Origin: Cupriavidus sp. EM10
GTDB taxonomy: Bacteria; Pseudomonadota; Gammaproteobacteria; Burkholderiales; Burkholderiaceae
Length of the DNA stretch: 64,000 nt
Direction of reading: 5' to 3'
Assembly (NCBI RefSeq): GCF_018729255.1
Contig: NZ_CP076060.1
Coordinates: forward strand, 124,001 to 188,000
Made by a program: the position numbers and the translations under genes. This document shows, piece after piece, positions 47,984-56,928 of this stretch. Below the pieces are notes generated by a model, which was not told the DNA's origin, ran no database searches, and saw nothing but the letters and a program-made list of their open reading frames with translations. Each line of letters starts with the position of its first letter. Positions within the stretch are counted from its first letter, which is position 1.

Positions 47984-48586
47984 TCAGCGCGACACTGGCC
48001 GCTTGCCCAGCTTGCGCTGCAGCGTGCGCCGATGCATGTTCAGTGCCCGCGCCGTGGCGGAGATATTGCCGCCGTGCTCGGTGAGTACGCGCTGGATATG
48101 CTCCCACTCAAGCCGTGCCACCGATAGCGGCACCGGTTCCTCCAGCGCGGCCTCGGCCGCATCCTCCGAAATGCCCGCCATCAGCGCGGTCAGGATCGAA
48201 TCGACGTTGGCCGGCTTGGCCAGGTACTCGTCGGCCCCCTGTTTCACGGCCGCCACGGCGGTGGCAATGCTGGCGTAGCCGGTCAGCACCAGGATCCGCG
48301 CGTCGGGCAACGCGTGCCGCAACGGCGCCACCAGGTGCAGGCCCGATTCGGCCGGCGCGGTGCCGCTGGCCTCGGGGGGCGGCCCAAGGTGCAAATCCAG
48401 CGTGACATAGGCAAACGGCGTCTTCGCTGCCAGGGCCAGGGCGCTGCCGCCGTTGTGGGCCACCTGCACGGCATAGCCGCGCCGCGTGAGCGCGCGCGCC
48501 AGCGTGCCGGAAAACACCTCGTCGTCATCGATCACCAGGAAAGGCGTGGCGTCGGGTGCAGCTACGTCGGCAGGTACGTCGGTCAT
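47984..48586 (-). CDS. regA: RegA/PrrA/ActR-type response regulator
   Basis: A 200-residue redox response regulator. The receiver has VIDDDEVFSGTLARAL, the phospho-acceptor Asp in VTLDLHLG, and the conserved ILVLTGYASIATAVAAVKQGADEYLAKPANVDSI block (positions 48190-48297) that marks RegA. An 11-residue Pro/Ala insertion (PPPEASGTAPAE) follows the phosphorylation loop, where RegA normally has a short GDGSG. The C-terminal Fis-type helix-turn-helix (GNISATARALNMHRRTLQRKL) binds DNA. Start and RegB stop share one base (TGATG), so they are translated together. Confidence 0.92.
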   Translation of the reverse strand: MTDVPADVAAPDATPFLVIDDDEVFSGTLARALTRRGYAVQVAHNGGSALALAAKTPFAYVTLDLHLGPPPEASGTAPAESGLHLVAPLRHALPDARILVLTGYASIATAVAAVKQGADEYLAKPANVDSILTALMAGISEDAAEAALEEPVPLSVARLEWEHIQRVLTEHGGNISATARALNMHRRTLQRKLGKRPVSR

Positions 48587-49959
48587 CACGGTTGGAAATC
48601 GGATTGCAGGGAGATGGGGTGCGCGGCGGTGCCGGCCAGCGGCAGGCGCAGTTCGGTTACCGTGCCGCCGGCGGGGTTGTCCAGCCATGCCAGGCCGCCG
48701 CCAAGCTGCCGGGCGGCGCTTTGCGCCAGGTACAGGCCGATGCCCTGGCCGCCGTGGCTGCTGGCCACCGGCGCCTCGCCCAACCGGGCGCGCAGCGCGG
48801 GCGCGATGCCGCTGCCGTGGTCGGTCACGCGCCAGACCAGCGTGTCCGCTTCCACGGATACCGTCAGCGACAGCGGCGGGGCGTGTCGGGGGCCTCCGCC
48901 TTCGCCAAACTGGCAGCGTGCGGCGTTGTCCAGCACGATGGTCAGGATCTGGCTCACGCGCGCTGTGTCGACGGCCTGCGCGGCGGCGGCGGGCAGTACG
49001 TCGGCCTGCAGGCTGGCCTGCGGATGGCGCAGTTGCCAGCGTTCCACGAAGGATGCGATCCAGGCGTCGATGCGCTGCGGGGCCAGCGTTTCGTGATCCT
49101 CGCGCAGCCGCGCCAGGATCGAGCGGCACAGTTCCAGCTGCTGTTCCATCGTGCGCAGGTCGGGCAGGTACCCGGCCACGGTGGTGGCGCCGCGCTGGGC
49201 GTTCTCGGCATCGGCGCGCAATTCCCCGGCGATCACCGCCAGCGTGGCCAGCGGCGTGCCGATTTCATGCGCCACGGCGGCCGCCTGGTCGTTGAGCGCC
49301 TCGACGCGTGCCTCTCGCAGCAGCAGTTCGCGCGCCTGGTTCAACTGGGCGTCGCGCTGGCGCAGCACGTTGGAGAGGCGCGCCACGAAGAACGCGATCA
49401 TCACGGCGCTGGCCACGAAGTTGAGCCACATCCCGGCCAGGTGATAGTTCACCGCGTTGTCGGGGTTGTGCAGGTGCAGCGGCAGGTATTCGAGCAGCAG
49501 CAGCGAATAGCAGGACAGCGCGTAGACCGCCAGCACGACCACCAGCCGCCACGGCAGGATGGCCGCCGCGATGGCCAGTCCGGGCAGGTAGAACGACACG
49601 AAGGGGTTGGTGGCGCCGCCCGTATAGAACAGGATGGCCGACAGCGCGGTCAGGTCCACCATCATCTGCACCATCAGCTCGCCGTCGCCCGGCATCGATC
49701 CCCGCGTGGCGTGCCAGCGCAGCCGCGCCACCGAATACAGATTGAACGCGGTCTGGACCGTGAACAGGAACAGCAGCGGCTTGTAGGGCAGCATGATGCC
49801 GGCGAACGATTCGCAGGACACCAGCAGCGTGGCCTGGCCGGCCAGCAGCGCCCAGCGCAGCCAGCAAAGGCGGCGCAGGCTCACCAGGCTGTGGCGTTGC
49901 GCCGGCATGCCGAAAATGGCCGGCGGCGGGCTGGGGGACAGGTCGATCGATGCGTGCAT
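48586..49959 (-). CDS. regB: RegB/PrrB-type redox sensor histidine kinase
   Basis: A 457-residue membrane kinase with six predicted transmembrane helices. The ubiquinone-binding redox box GGATNPFVSFYLP lies in the third membrane region, the H-box is AVAHEIGTPLATLAV, and the ATPase part has VLDNAARC and GQGIGLYLAQSAARQLGG. The redox Cys of RegB, found downstream of the H-box in the family, corresponds to Cys in LELCRSILARL. RegBA senses oxygen/quinone state and controls respiration, CO2 fixation and copper/cytochrome genes in many proteobacteria. It lies between two copper-related genes. Confidence 0.93.
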   Translation of the reverse strand: MHASIDLSPSPPPAIFGMPAQRHSLVSLRRLCWLRWALLAGQATLLVSCESFAGIMLPYKPLLFLFTVQTAFNLYSVARLRWHATRGSMPGDGELMVQMMVDLTALSAILFYTGGATNPFVSFYLPGLAIAAAILPWRLVVVLAVYALSCYSLLLLEYLPLHLHNPDNAVNYHLAGMWLNFVASAVMIAFFVARLSNVLRQRDAQLNQARELLLREARVEALNDQAAAVAHEIGTPLATLAVIAGELRADAENAQRGATTVAGYLPDLRTMEQQLELCRSILARLREDHETLAPQRIDAWIASFVERWQLRHPQASLQADVLPAAAAQAVDTARVSQILTIVLDNAARCQFGEGGGPRHAPPLSLTVSVEADTLVWRVTDHGSGIAPALRARLGEAPVASSHGGQGIGLYLAQSAARQLGGGLAWLDNPAGGTVTELRLPLAGTAAHPISLQSDFQP

Positions 49960-50139
49960 GGCGCGAGTGTAGCAATGCTGGGTGCAGGCGCCCGGCATGC
50001 GACACCGTGCCGCATTCTGGGCCGCCGGGCGGACTGCCAGACTACCCGGTTACGTGGCGGCCGGCGCTGACCGGCCAGCCATGGTCTAATGATCGCCCTG
50101 AATTTGTCCCCTTCGATCCGAATCGTGGAGATGTTCCCC

Positions 50140-50637
50140 ATGCAAGCCAAAGTCCGCGCGGCGCGCGCCGCTTCCATCGTCACCCTGGGCCTGGCCGGCC
50201 TGCTGGCCAGCGCCCACGCCATGGCGCAGGTCGACGTCAGCGACGCCTGGGTGCGCGGCACGGTGCCGGCCCAGACCGCGTCCGGTGCCTTCATGACGCT
50301 GCACGCGCATGACAATGCCAGGCTGGTGGGCGTGTCGTCGCCGGTGGCCACGGCCGAGCTTCACGAGATGAAGATGGACAACAACGTGATGCGGATGCGC
50401 CAGATTCCGGCGCTGGACCTGCCCAAGATGCAGGACGTCCAGCTCAAGCCGGGCGGCTACCACGTGATGCTGATGGGCCTGAAGCAGCAGCTCAAGGCCG
50501 GCGACACGGTGCCCATCACGCTGAAAATCGAGCAGAACGGCAAGGTGACGGAGCAGACCGTCAAGGCCGAGGTGCGCGACGTGACGGCTGCCGCCCAGTC
50601 GGGTGGCCACGCCGGCCATATGGACCACAAGCACTGA
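50140..50637 (+). CDS. PCu(A)C-family periplasmic copper chaperone
   Basis: A 165-residue secreted copper chaperone. A signal peptide (ARAASIVTLGLAGLLASAHAMAQ) is followed by the PCuAC domain. The Cu(I) motif is present: His and Met in AELHEMKMDNNVMRMRQIP and YHVMLMGLKQQL. The C-terminal tail is His-rich (GGHAGHMDHKH). Such proteins deliver copper to the CuA site of cytochrome oxidase. The ATG at 50140 is used; one 3 codons earlier is possible. It diverges from regB, and the intervening 180 bases are a candidate RegA-controlled promoter. Confidence 0.92.
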   Translation: MQAKVRAARAASIVTLGLAGLLASAHAMAQVDVSDAWVRGTVPAQTASGAFMTLHAHDNARLVGVSSPVATAELHEMKMDNNVMRMRQIPALDLPKMQDVQLKPGGYHVMLMGLKQQLKAGDTVPITLKIEQNGKVTEQTVKAEVRDVTAAAQSGGHAGHMDHKH

Positions 50638-50661
50638 ACGGCTTGCGCCCGCGCCGCCAGA

Positions 50662-51603
50662 TCAGCCGCGCAGGCTGATGGCGGCCGCTTCGGCGTCGGC
50701 ATCGGCCGCCGTGGCGGCCTCGCGTACGCGCTCGCGCAGCCAGGTGTGGCCGGGGTCGGCCTCGGCCTTCTCGGGCCAGATCATGCTGTAGCTGAAGCCG
50801 GGAATCGTGAACGGCGCCTCGAAGATGGCCAGGCGGCTGTCGGCCAGCGCTTCCAGGCTGCGCCGGGCCGTGGTCAGGACCATGTTGGTGCCGACGATCA
50901 GCCCCGGTGCCACGCTCCAGTGGGGCACCGCGCAGGCGATCTTGCGCCGGCCGCCCAGCCGCGTCACCGCGGCGTCGATGGCTTCGCCACGCTCCGTAGC
51001 TGCCGTAACCAGCACATGCGACCGTGCCAGGTAGGCCACGTGGTCCAGCTTGCCGGTGTCGCGCACCGTCGCCGCATCCACCGCGCAGGCGAAATCGTCA
51101 TCGAACAGCACCGCCGTGCGCACGCCCTCCGGCTCGAACGAGAAGGCGGCCAGCGCCACGTCCAGTTCGCCGTCGGCAATCTGGGCGGTCATCGTCTCGC
51201 GGCTGGACTGCGACACCGTCAGGTCGATATTGGGCGCCGCGCGGCGCAGCGCCCGCAGCAGCCGGGGCAGCACCACCAGGGCGCCGTAGTCGGACATCGC
51301 CAGGCGGAACGTGCGCCGGGCCGTGGCCGGCTGGAAGCCGCCCGGGCCCAGCAGGATGCGCACCTGCGCCAGCGCCTCGGCCAGCGGGCCGGTCAGCTCG
51401 TGGGCACGCGGCGTCAGCACCAGCCCGCCCTGGCCCCGCACCAGCAGCGGGTCGTCCAGCAACTGCCGCAGCCGCGCCAGCGAATGGCTCACGGCCGGCT
51501 GGCTCAGCTGCAGCCGCAGCGCGGCGCGCGAGATATGGCGTTCGGCCAGCAGTGCTTCCAGCACCACGAGCAGGTTGAGGTCGATTCCGCGTAGGCTATT
51601 CAT
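50662..51603 (-). CDS. LysR-family transcriptional regulator
   Basis: A 313-residue regulator. The N-terminal winged helix (LRGIDLNLLVVLEALLAERHISRAALRLQLSQPAVSHSLARLRQLL, at 51461-51594) is typical LysR. The effector domain follows, with FRLAMSDYGALVVLPRL and DVALAAFSFEPEGV. The C-terminal segment (PGHTWLRERVREAA) is like those of NodD/LinR-type members. It converges on the PCuAC gene. No adjacent target operon is obvious, so its inducer and targets are unknown. Confidence 0.92.
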   Translation of the reverse strand: MNSLRGIDLNLLVVLEALLAERHISRAALRLQLSQPAVSHSLARLRQLLDDPLLVRGQGGLVLTPRAHELTGPLAEALAQVRILLGPGGFQPATARRTFRLAMSDYGALVVLPRLLRALRRAAPNIDLTVSQSSRETMTAQIADGELDVALAAFSFEPEGVRTAVLFDDDFACAVDAATVRDTGKLDHVAYLARSHVLVTAATERGEAIDAAVTRLGGRRKIACAVPHWSVAPGLIVGTNMVLTTARRSLEALADSRLAIFEAPFTIPGFSYSMIWPEKAEADPGHTWLRERVREAATAADADAEAAAISLRG

Positions 51604-51666
51604 GTCGCGAATGTTAAACCGGACTGCGTCCGTTTTGTCATTCGCCGAACGCAGGAACGAAAATTT

Positions 51667-51888
51667 TCACTTTGAATTGAGAGATGTCTCGGCCTGACGA
51701 CGTTTCAGGCAAGCGGGACACAGGCAATGCTGCCCCGGCACGATCTGGCGCGCCGGCAGCAGCGGCAGGCTTGCGCACCAGCACTCGGGCAGCCCGGCCG
51801 CGTACCCGCAGACGAAGGCGGCCCCGCAGGCGCTGCAATGCTCCACGGGGCGCAGCCGGCCGGTCTGGATCGTCGAGGGATCGGTCAT
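51667..51888 (-). CDS. Cysteine-rich CWC-type small protein
   Basis: A 73-residue protein with eight cysteines arranged CSACGAAFVCG, CWCASLP, and CLCPACLKRR. The CxxCG...CWC...CxCxxC spacing fits the cysteine-rich CWC family, probably binding zinc or an iron-sulfur cluster. ATG 51888 is used since the upstream in-frame part has no family likeness. It lies on the opposite strand to argB and its promoter region. The role is unknown. Confidence 0.8.
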   Translation of the reverse strand: MTDPSTIQTGRLRPVEHCSACGAAFVCGYAAGLPECWCASLPLLPARQIVPGQHCLCPACLKRRQAETSLNSK

Positions 51889-51944
51889 GGCGTGTATCCT
51901 TGTTGCATTGCCGCAGTTGCAATGCTGCCCCCGGTTTCTTGTAG

Positions 51945-52961
<1,017 letters not shown>

Positions 52962-53032
52962 GCGCGTCCGTCAGGGAATCCGCCCGGCGCGGGTTCCCGG
53001 TCACTCTCTCCATTCAGGTTCACAATCCAGGC

Positions 53033-54070
53033 GTGTTTATCCGTCAGCCCACCCAGCGTCGCGGCAGGGATCGCGCACGCCGTCTTTCGTCCGGACAGGC
53101 TCCAGCCCACCGTCCGCGCCAGCATCTGCGGCGCGGCGCGGTGGGCGATGTGTCCGGCGACAAGGTGTGGCTGTTCGACCTCGACAACACGCTGCACGAT
53201 GCCTCGCACGCGATCTTTCCGGCCATCAACCGGCTGATGACCGCCTACGTGGCCCGCGTGCTGGGCAGCGACGAAGCCACCGCCAGCCGCGTGCGGGTGG
53301 ATTACTGGCAGCGCTACGGGGCCACGCTGCTGGGCATGATCCGCCATCACCAGGTAGACCCGGCGGACTTCCTGCGCGCCGCGCACGACTTCCCCGAACT
53401 GGCCGACATGGTGCGCGTGCGCCGTGGCCTGGTGGCCGCGCTGCGCCGCCTGCCGGGGCGCAAGATCCTGGTCACCAACGCGCCGCGCGACTATGCGCAT
53501 GCCGTGATGGCCGTGGCCGGCATCGAGCGCTGCTTCGAGCGCGTGGTGGCCATCGAGGACATGTGGGTACATGGGCATCTGCGACCCAAGCCGGACCGCC
53601 GCATGCTGCGCCGGCTGCTGGCGCAGATCGGCGTGGCGCCGCATCGCGTGGTGCTGGTCGAGGACACGGTGTCGCACCTGAAGCACTATGCGGCCATGGG
53701 CATCCGCACCGCCTGGGTGACCGGCTTCCTGCGCACGCTGGCGCCGTCGCGGCCCCATGTCGTGCCAGCCCAGGCCGGGGCGGCGCGCGATGCGGCCACG
53801 CGGTCGACGCTGGCCGCCGAGGATCGCCGGCATGTGAGCCACACGGCCCAGGAGCGCTCGGTGACGCTGGTTGCGGCCGAGAGCCAGGATCCGTCGGTCG
53901 GCACCGCGCAGGACGGCTCGGGCGCACAGACTGCGGCAACGGCGCCACAGATGCAGCCCGATCACGCCACAAGAGTGCGGGCGCGGGTGGTGAATCGCCC
54001 GGGATATGTGGACATAAAAGTACAATTGATGCATCAACTCCTAAGACAAAAGCGGAGAATCGGGTCATGA
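53033..54070 (+). CDS. Pyrimidine 5'-nucleotidase (HAD family)
   Basis: A HAD hydrolase of the pyrimidine 5'-nucleotidase type. The nucleophile motif is WLFDLDNTLHDASH, the cap has the family's helical AYVARVLG and RYGATLLGMIRHH, motif II is ILVTNAPRDYA, motif III Lys in LRPKPDRRML, motif IV in VLVEDTVSHLKHYAAMG. A Pro/Ala-rich C-terminal extension (about 100 residues) follows; its end, NRPGYVDIKVQ, resembles the tails of related proteins. A GTG at 53033 is the longest start; shorter starts near 53140 are equally possible. The stop overlaps the slmA start by four bases. Confidence 0.82.
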   Translation: MFIRQPTQRRGRDRARRLSSGQAPAHRPRQHLRRGAVGDVSGDKVWLFDLDNTLHDASHAIFPAINRLMTAYVARVLGSDEATASRVRVDYWQRYGATLLGMIRHHQVDPADFLRAAHDFPELADMVRVRRGLVAALRRLPGRKILVTNAPRDYAHAVMAVAGIERCFERVVAIEDMWVHGHLRPKPDRRMLRRLLAQIGVAPHRVVLVEDTVSHLKHYAAMGIRTAWVTGFLRTLAPSRPHVVPAQAGAARDAATRSTLAAEDRRHVSHTAQERSVTLVAAESQDPSVGTAQDGSGAQTAATAPQMQPDHATRVRARVVNRPGYVDIKVQLMHQLLRQKRRIGS

Positions 54071-54723
54071 CGCAAACCATCGCTCGCGAGGCAGAGGCAT
54101 TCATGCCGGTTGCCCCCTCGGCCATCGAGCCGGAGACCCCGGCACGCAAGCGCCCGCGCCCGGGCGAACGCCGTATCCAGATCCTGCAGACGCTGGCCGG
54201 CATGCTCGAGCATCCGCGCGGGGAAAAGATCACCACGGCCGCGCTGGCCGCGAAGCTGTCGGTGTCCGAGGCCGCGCTGTATCGCCATTTCGCCAGCAAG
54301 GCGCAGATGTTCGAAGGCCTGATCGGCTTTATCGAGCAGACGGTATTCGGCCTGATCAACCAGATCACCACGCAGGAAGAACACGGCCTGCGCCAGGTGC
54401 AGGCCATCGTGCGCATGCTGCTGACGTTTGCCGAAAAGAACCCGGGCATGACGCGCGTGCTGACCGGCGAGGCGCTGGTGGGCGAGCATGAACGCCTGCA
54501 GGAACGCATGAACCAGATGGTGGACCGTATCGAGGCATCGCTGCGGCAGTGCCTGAAGGTTGCCGTCACGCAGGCCGCGTTTCCGGCCGATGCCGATATC
54601 CCGGGCCGCGTGGCGCTGATCATGGCCACGGTGCAGGGCCACTGGCACCGCTACGCCCGCAGCGGCTTCCGCAAGCTGCCGAGCGACAACATCGACGCGC
54701 AGCTGCGCGTGCTGCTGGGGTAA
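54067..54723 (+). CDS. slmA: Nucleoid occlusion factor SlmA (TetR family)
   Basis: A 218-residue TetR-type DNA-binding protein that blocks FtsZ ring assembly over the nucleoid. The helix-turn-helix is ITTAALAAKLSVSEAALYRHFASKAQMFEGLIGF (at 54229-54330), unusually strongly conserved in SlmA. FAEKNPGMTRVLTGEALVGEHERLQERMNQM and the final HWHRYARSGFRKLP are family signatures. The ATG overlaps the previous stop. A hairpin terminator and the metX leader follow. Confidence 0.94.
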   Translation: MTQTIAREAEAFMPVAPSAIEPETPARKRPRPGERRIQILQTLAGMLEHPRGEKITTAALAAKLSVSEAALYRHFASKAQMFEGLIGFIEQTVFGLINQITTQEEHGLRQVQAIVRMLLTFAEKNPGMTRVLTGEALVGEHERLQERMNQMVDRIEASLRQCLKVAVTQAAFPADADIPGRVALIMATVQGHWHRYARSGFRKLPSDNIDAQLRVLLG

Positions 54724-54729
54724 ATACCT

Positions 54730-54765
54730 GCGCCGGCAAGCGGTCATGCGTGCAGCCGGCGCTTT
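54730..54765 (+). terminator. Terminator-like hairpin after slmA
   Basis: GCGCCGGC (54730-54737) and GCCGGCGC (54755-54762) form an 8-bp stem with a 17-base loop followed by TTT. It overlaps the likely -35 zone of the metX promoter. Confidence 0.5.
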
Positions 54766-54769
54766 GCAC

Positions 54770-54775
54770 TATAAT
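54770..54775 (+). promoter_or_regulatory. metX: -10 box of the metX promoter
   Basis: A perfect TATAAT, eight bases upstream of the first stem of the SAM-II riboswitch. The -35 region is poor. Confidence 0.55.
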
Positions 54776-54783
54776 GTGCGGGT

Positions 54784-54866
54784 CGCGCCGATTTGATGAC
54801 TGGCTTGCGGGCGCGCGGCACTGGAGGAAATCCCTCCGGTTGCCAATATAAATGCGGCTAAAGAGG
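54784..54866 (+). ncRNA. SAM-II riboswitch with an extra hairpin
   Basis: The sequence shows the SAM-II pattern: stem CGCGCC (54784-54789) and GGCGCG (54810-54815) enclosing GATTTG and the TTGC loop, then AATATAAATGCGGCTAAAGAGG split as ATATAAATG (54846-54854) and GCGGCTAAAGAGG (54854-54866), which carry the conserved pseudoknot bases around AUAAAUG and GCUAAA. Between the stem and pseudoknot strand is an inserted hairpin, GGCA...TGCC with GGAGG/CCTCC (54817-54844), about 28 bases longer than a minimal SAM-II. It binds S-adenosylmethionine and represses the methionine genes metX and metW that follow. Confidence 0.85.
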
Positions 54867-54932
54867 TTGGGTCGGTGCCTCGCGGATGGATCATCCACGC
54901 TTCAGCGCCGACACGCGGAATCCCGCGAAAAG

Positions 54933-54978
54933 CCCGACTTGGCTGCGAACCCAACGCATTGGCCGGTCGGGTTTTTTT
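54933..54978 (+). terminator. Attenuator-type terminator after the SAM-II riboswitch
   Basis: CCCGAC (54933-54938) and GTCGGG (54966-54971) with extra AT pairs close a hairpin followed by eight T. The segment GTTGGGT at 54866-54872 is complementary to ACCCAAC at 54949-54955 inside the loop, so an alternative pairing could prevent terminator formation. It ends about 30 bases before the metX start. Confidence 0.8.
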
Positions 54979-55008
54979 TCGCCTGCTGACTTCACGCGGG
55001 CCTGCTCC

Positions 55009-56181
55009 ATGACCGATGTCGCTCCTCCCGCTGGCGTGCTCGACGTGCCGACCGATTCCGTCGGCGTCGTCACCCCCCAGCGCCTGCATTTCGCCGAGCC
55101 GCTGAAGCTGCGCAATGGCAGCCAGCTGGCCGGCTACGACCTGATGGTCGAGACCTACGGCACGCTCAACGCCTCGCGCAGCAATGCCGTGCTGGTGTGC
55201 CACGCCCTGAACGCCTCGCACCACGTGGCCGGCATCGCCGCCGACAATCCGCGCGATATCGGCTGGTGGGACAACATGGTCGGCCCCGGCAAGCCGCTAG
55301 ATACCAACCGCTTCTTCGTCATCGGCGTGAACAACCTGGGGTCGTGCTTCGGCTCCACGGGGCCGATGAGCACCAACCCGGCCACCGGCACGCCGTATGG
55401 CGCGCTGTTCCCGGTGGTGACCGTGGAGGATTGGGTCAACGCGCAGGCGCGCGTGGCCGATCACTTCGGCATCGAGCAGTTCGCCGCCGTGATGGGCGGC
55501 AGCCTGGGCGGCATGCAGGCGCTGGCCTGGAGCCTGATGTATCCGGACCGGCTGCGCCACTGCATCGTGGTGGCGTCCACGCCGAAGCTGTCGGCGCAGA
55601 ACATCGCGTTCAACGAGGTGGCACGCAGCGCCATCCTGTCCGACCCCGACTTCCATGGCGGCAACTACTACGCACACGACGTCAAGCCCAAGCGCGGCCT
55701 GCGCGTGGCGCGGATGATCGGCCATATTACGTACCTGTCCGACGAGGACATGGCCGAGAAATTCGGCCGGACGCTGAAGGCCGAGGACATCCAGTTCTCG
55801 TTCGACGTCGAGTTCCAGGTGGAAAGCTACCTGCGCTACCAGGGCGACAAGTTCGCCGAATACTTCGACGCCAACACCTATCTGCTGATCACGCGCGCGC
55901 TGGATTATTTCGACCCGGCGCTGGCCTTCCAGGGCGACCTGGCGAAGACCATGGCGCAGACGCACTCGAAGTTCCTGGTGGTCAGCTTCAGCACCGACTG
56001 GCGCTTCGCGCCGAACCGCAGCCGCGAGATCGTCAAGGCGCTGCTCGACAACAAGCGGCAGGTGTCGTACGCCGAGATCGACGCGCCGCACGGCCACGAC
56101 GCCTTCCTGCTGGAAGACTCGCGTTACCACAACCTGATGCGCGCGTACTACGAACGCATTGCCGAGGAGATCGGTGCATGA
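55009..56181 (+). CDS. metX: Homoserine O-acyltransferase (MetX)
   Basis: A 390-residue alpha/beta-hydrolase-fold acyltransferase that activates homoserine for methionine synthesis. The oxyanion and nucleophile regions are [13 protein letters not shown] and the Ser in [14 protein letters not shown] (about residue 162); the catalytic Asp is in [15 protein letters not shown], and His in [12 protein letters not shown]. Sequence alone does not settle whether acetyl- or succinyl-CoA is the donor; proteins of this beta-proteobacterial type may use succinyl-CoA. It is under the SAM-II riboswitch and coupled to metW by a 4-base overlap. Confidence 0.95.
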   Translation: MTDVAPPAGVLDVPTDSVGVVTPQRLHFAEPLKLRNGSQLAGYDLMVETYGTLNASRSNAVLVCHALNASHHVAGIAADNPRDIGWWDNMVGPGKPLDTNRFFVIGVNNLGSCFGSTGPMSTNPATGTPYGALFPVVTVEDWVNAQARVADHFGIEQFAAVMGGSLGGMQALAWSLMYPDRLRHCIVVASTPKLSAQNIAFNEVARSAILSDPDFHGGNYYAHDVKPKRGLRVARMIGHITYLSDEDMAEKFGRTLKAEDIQFSFDVEFQVESYLRYQGDKFAEYFDANTYLLITRALDYFDPALAFQGDLAKTMAQTHSKFLVVSFSTDWRFAPNRSREIVKALLDNKRQVSYAEIDAPHGHDAFLLEDSRYHNLMRAYYERIAEEIGA

Positions 56182-56789
56182 ACGCCGCCGCCAATCCCAA
56201 TATCCTGGCGCTGCGGCCCGATTTCCGCGCGATTGCCCGCTGGGTCGAGCCGAATTCCACCGTGCTCGACGCCGGCTGCGGCGACGGCAGCCTGCTGCGT
56301 GTGCTGCAGGACGAGCTGGATGTGAAGGCCTATGGCATCGAGATCCGCGACGAAGAGGTGCTGGCCTGCGCGCAGAAGGGCGTCAACGTGATCCAGCAGA
56401 ACCTGGAAGGCGGCCTGGCGCTGTTCGAGGACCAGAGCTTCGACACGGTGATCCTGTCGCAGACGCTGCAGACCATCCACAACACCGCCCAGGTGCTGCG
56501 CGACACGCTGCGCGTGGGGCGCGAGTGCATCGTCTCGTTCCCGAACTTCGGCTACTGGCCGCACCGGCTGTCGGTGTTCCAGGGCCGCATGCCGGTGTCG
56601 GAATCGCTGCCGTACCAGTGGTACAACACACCGAACGTGCGCGTGCTGACGATCCGCGATTTCGAGGAACTGGCGCCCAAGGTGGGCCTGCGCGTGCTGG
56701 ACCGCGTAGTCATGCACGAAGGCGTGACGGTGAACTGGGGCGTCAACTGGCGCGGCAGCCTGGCCGTGTACCGGGTGGCGGCGACCTGA
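56178..56789 (+). CDS. metW: Methionine biosynthesis protein MetW
   Basis: A 203-residue class I methyltransferase-fold protein that partners MetX. The AdoMet-binding motif is [15 protein letters not shown], with a second conserved stretch in [16 protein letters not shown], and the MetW block is [18 protein letters not shown]. Its start overlaps metX by four bases (ATGA). MetW is required for MetX activity in several bacteria; no methyl-transfer role is proven. Confidence 0.94.
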   Translation: MNAAANPNILALRPDFRAIARWVEPNSTVLDAGCGDGSLLRVLQDELDVKAYGIEIRDEEVLACAQKGVNVIQQNLEGGLALFEDQSFDTVILSQTLQTIHNTAQVLRDTLRVGRECIVSFPNFGYWPHRLSVFQGRMPVSESLPYQWYNTPNVRVLTIRDFEELAPKVGLRVLDRVVMHEGVTVNWGVNWRGSLAVYRVAAT

Positions 56790-56890
56790 CATCCGCGGCG
56801 CGAATTTCGCCCAGGGGGCGCTGCAGGGCGGAATCCGGATGTCGCTGGCTTGACGCAAGCCGGTGGCGGGCATAACGTACGTCGATTACC

Positions 56891-56902
56891 GAACGACCGT
56901 AC
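56891..56902. promoter_or_regulatory. Palindrome-like element before the thioesterase gene
   Basis: GAACGACCGTAC, 27 bases before the start codon, is one base different from the GAACGACCGTTC palindrome before liuR at 12194. It may be a shared operator in acyl-CoA metabolism. Confidence 0.3.
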
Positions 56903-56928
56903 TTTTTTGCATACACTGCCCCACAGCC

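Noticed and set aside
51904..51930. TTGCA-type repeats before argB as a further Zur site
   Set aside because: The half-sites are there but the spacing differs from the TTGCAA-N3-AGTTGC pattern of the zinc promoters, and argB has no known link to zinc.
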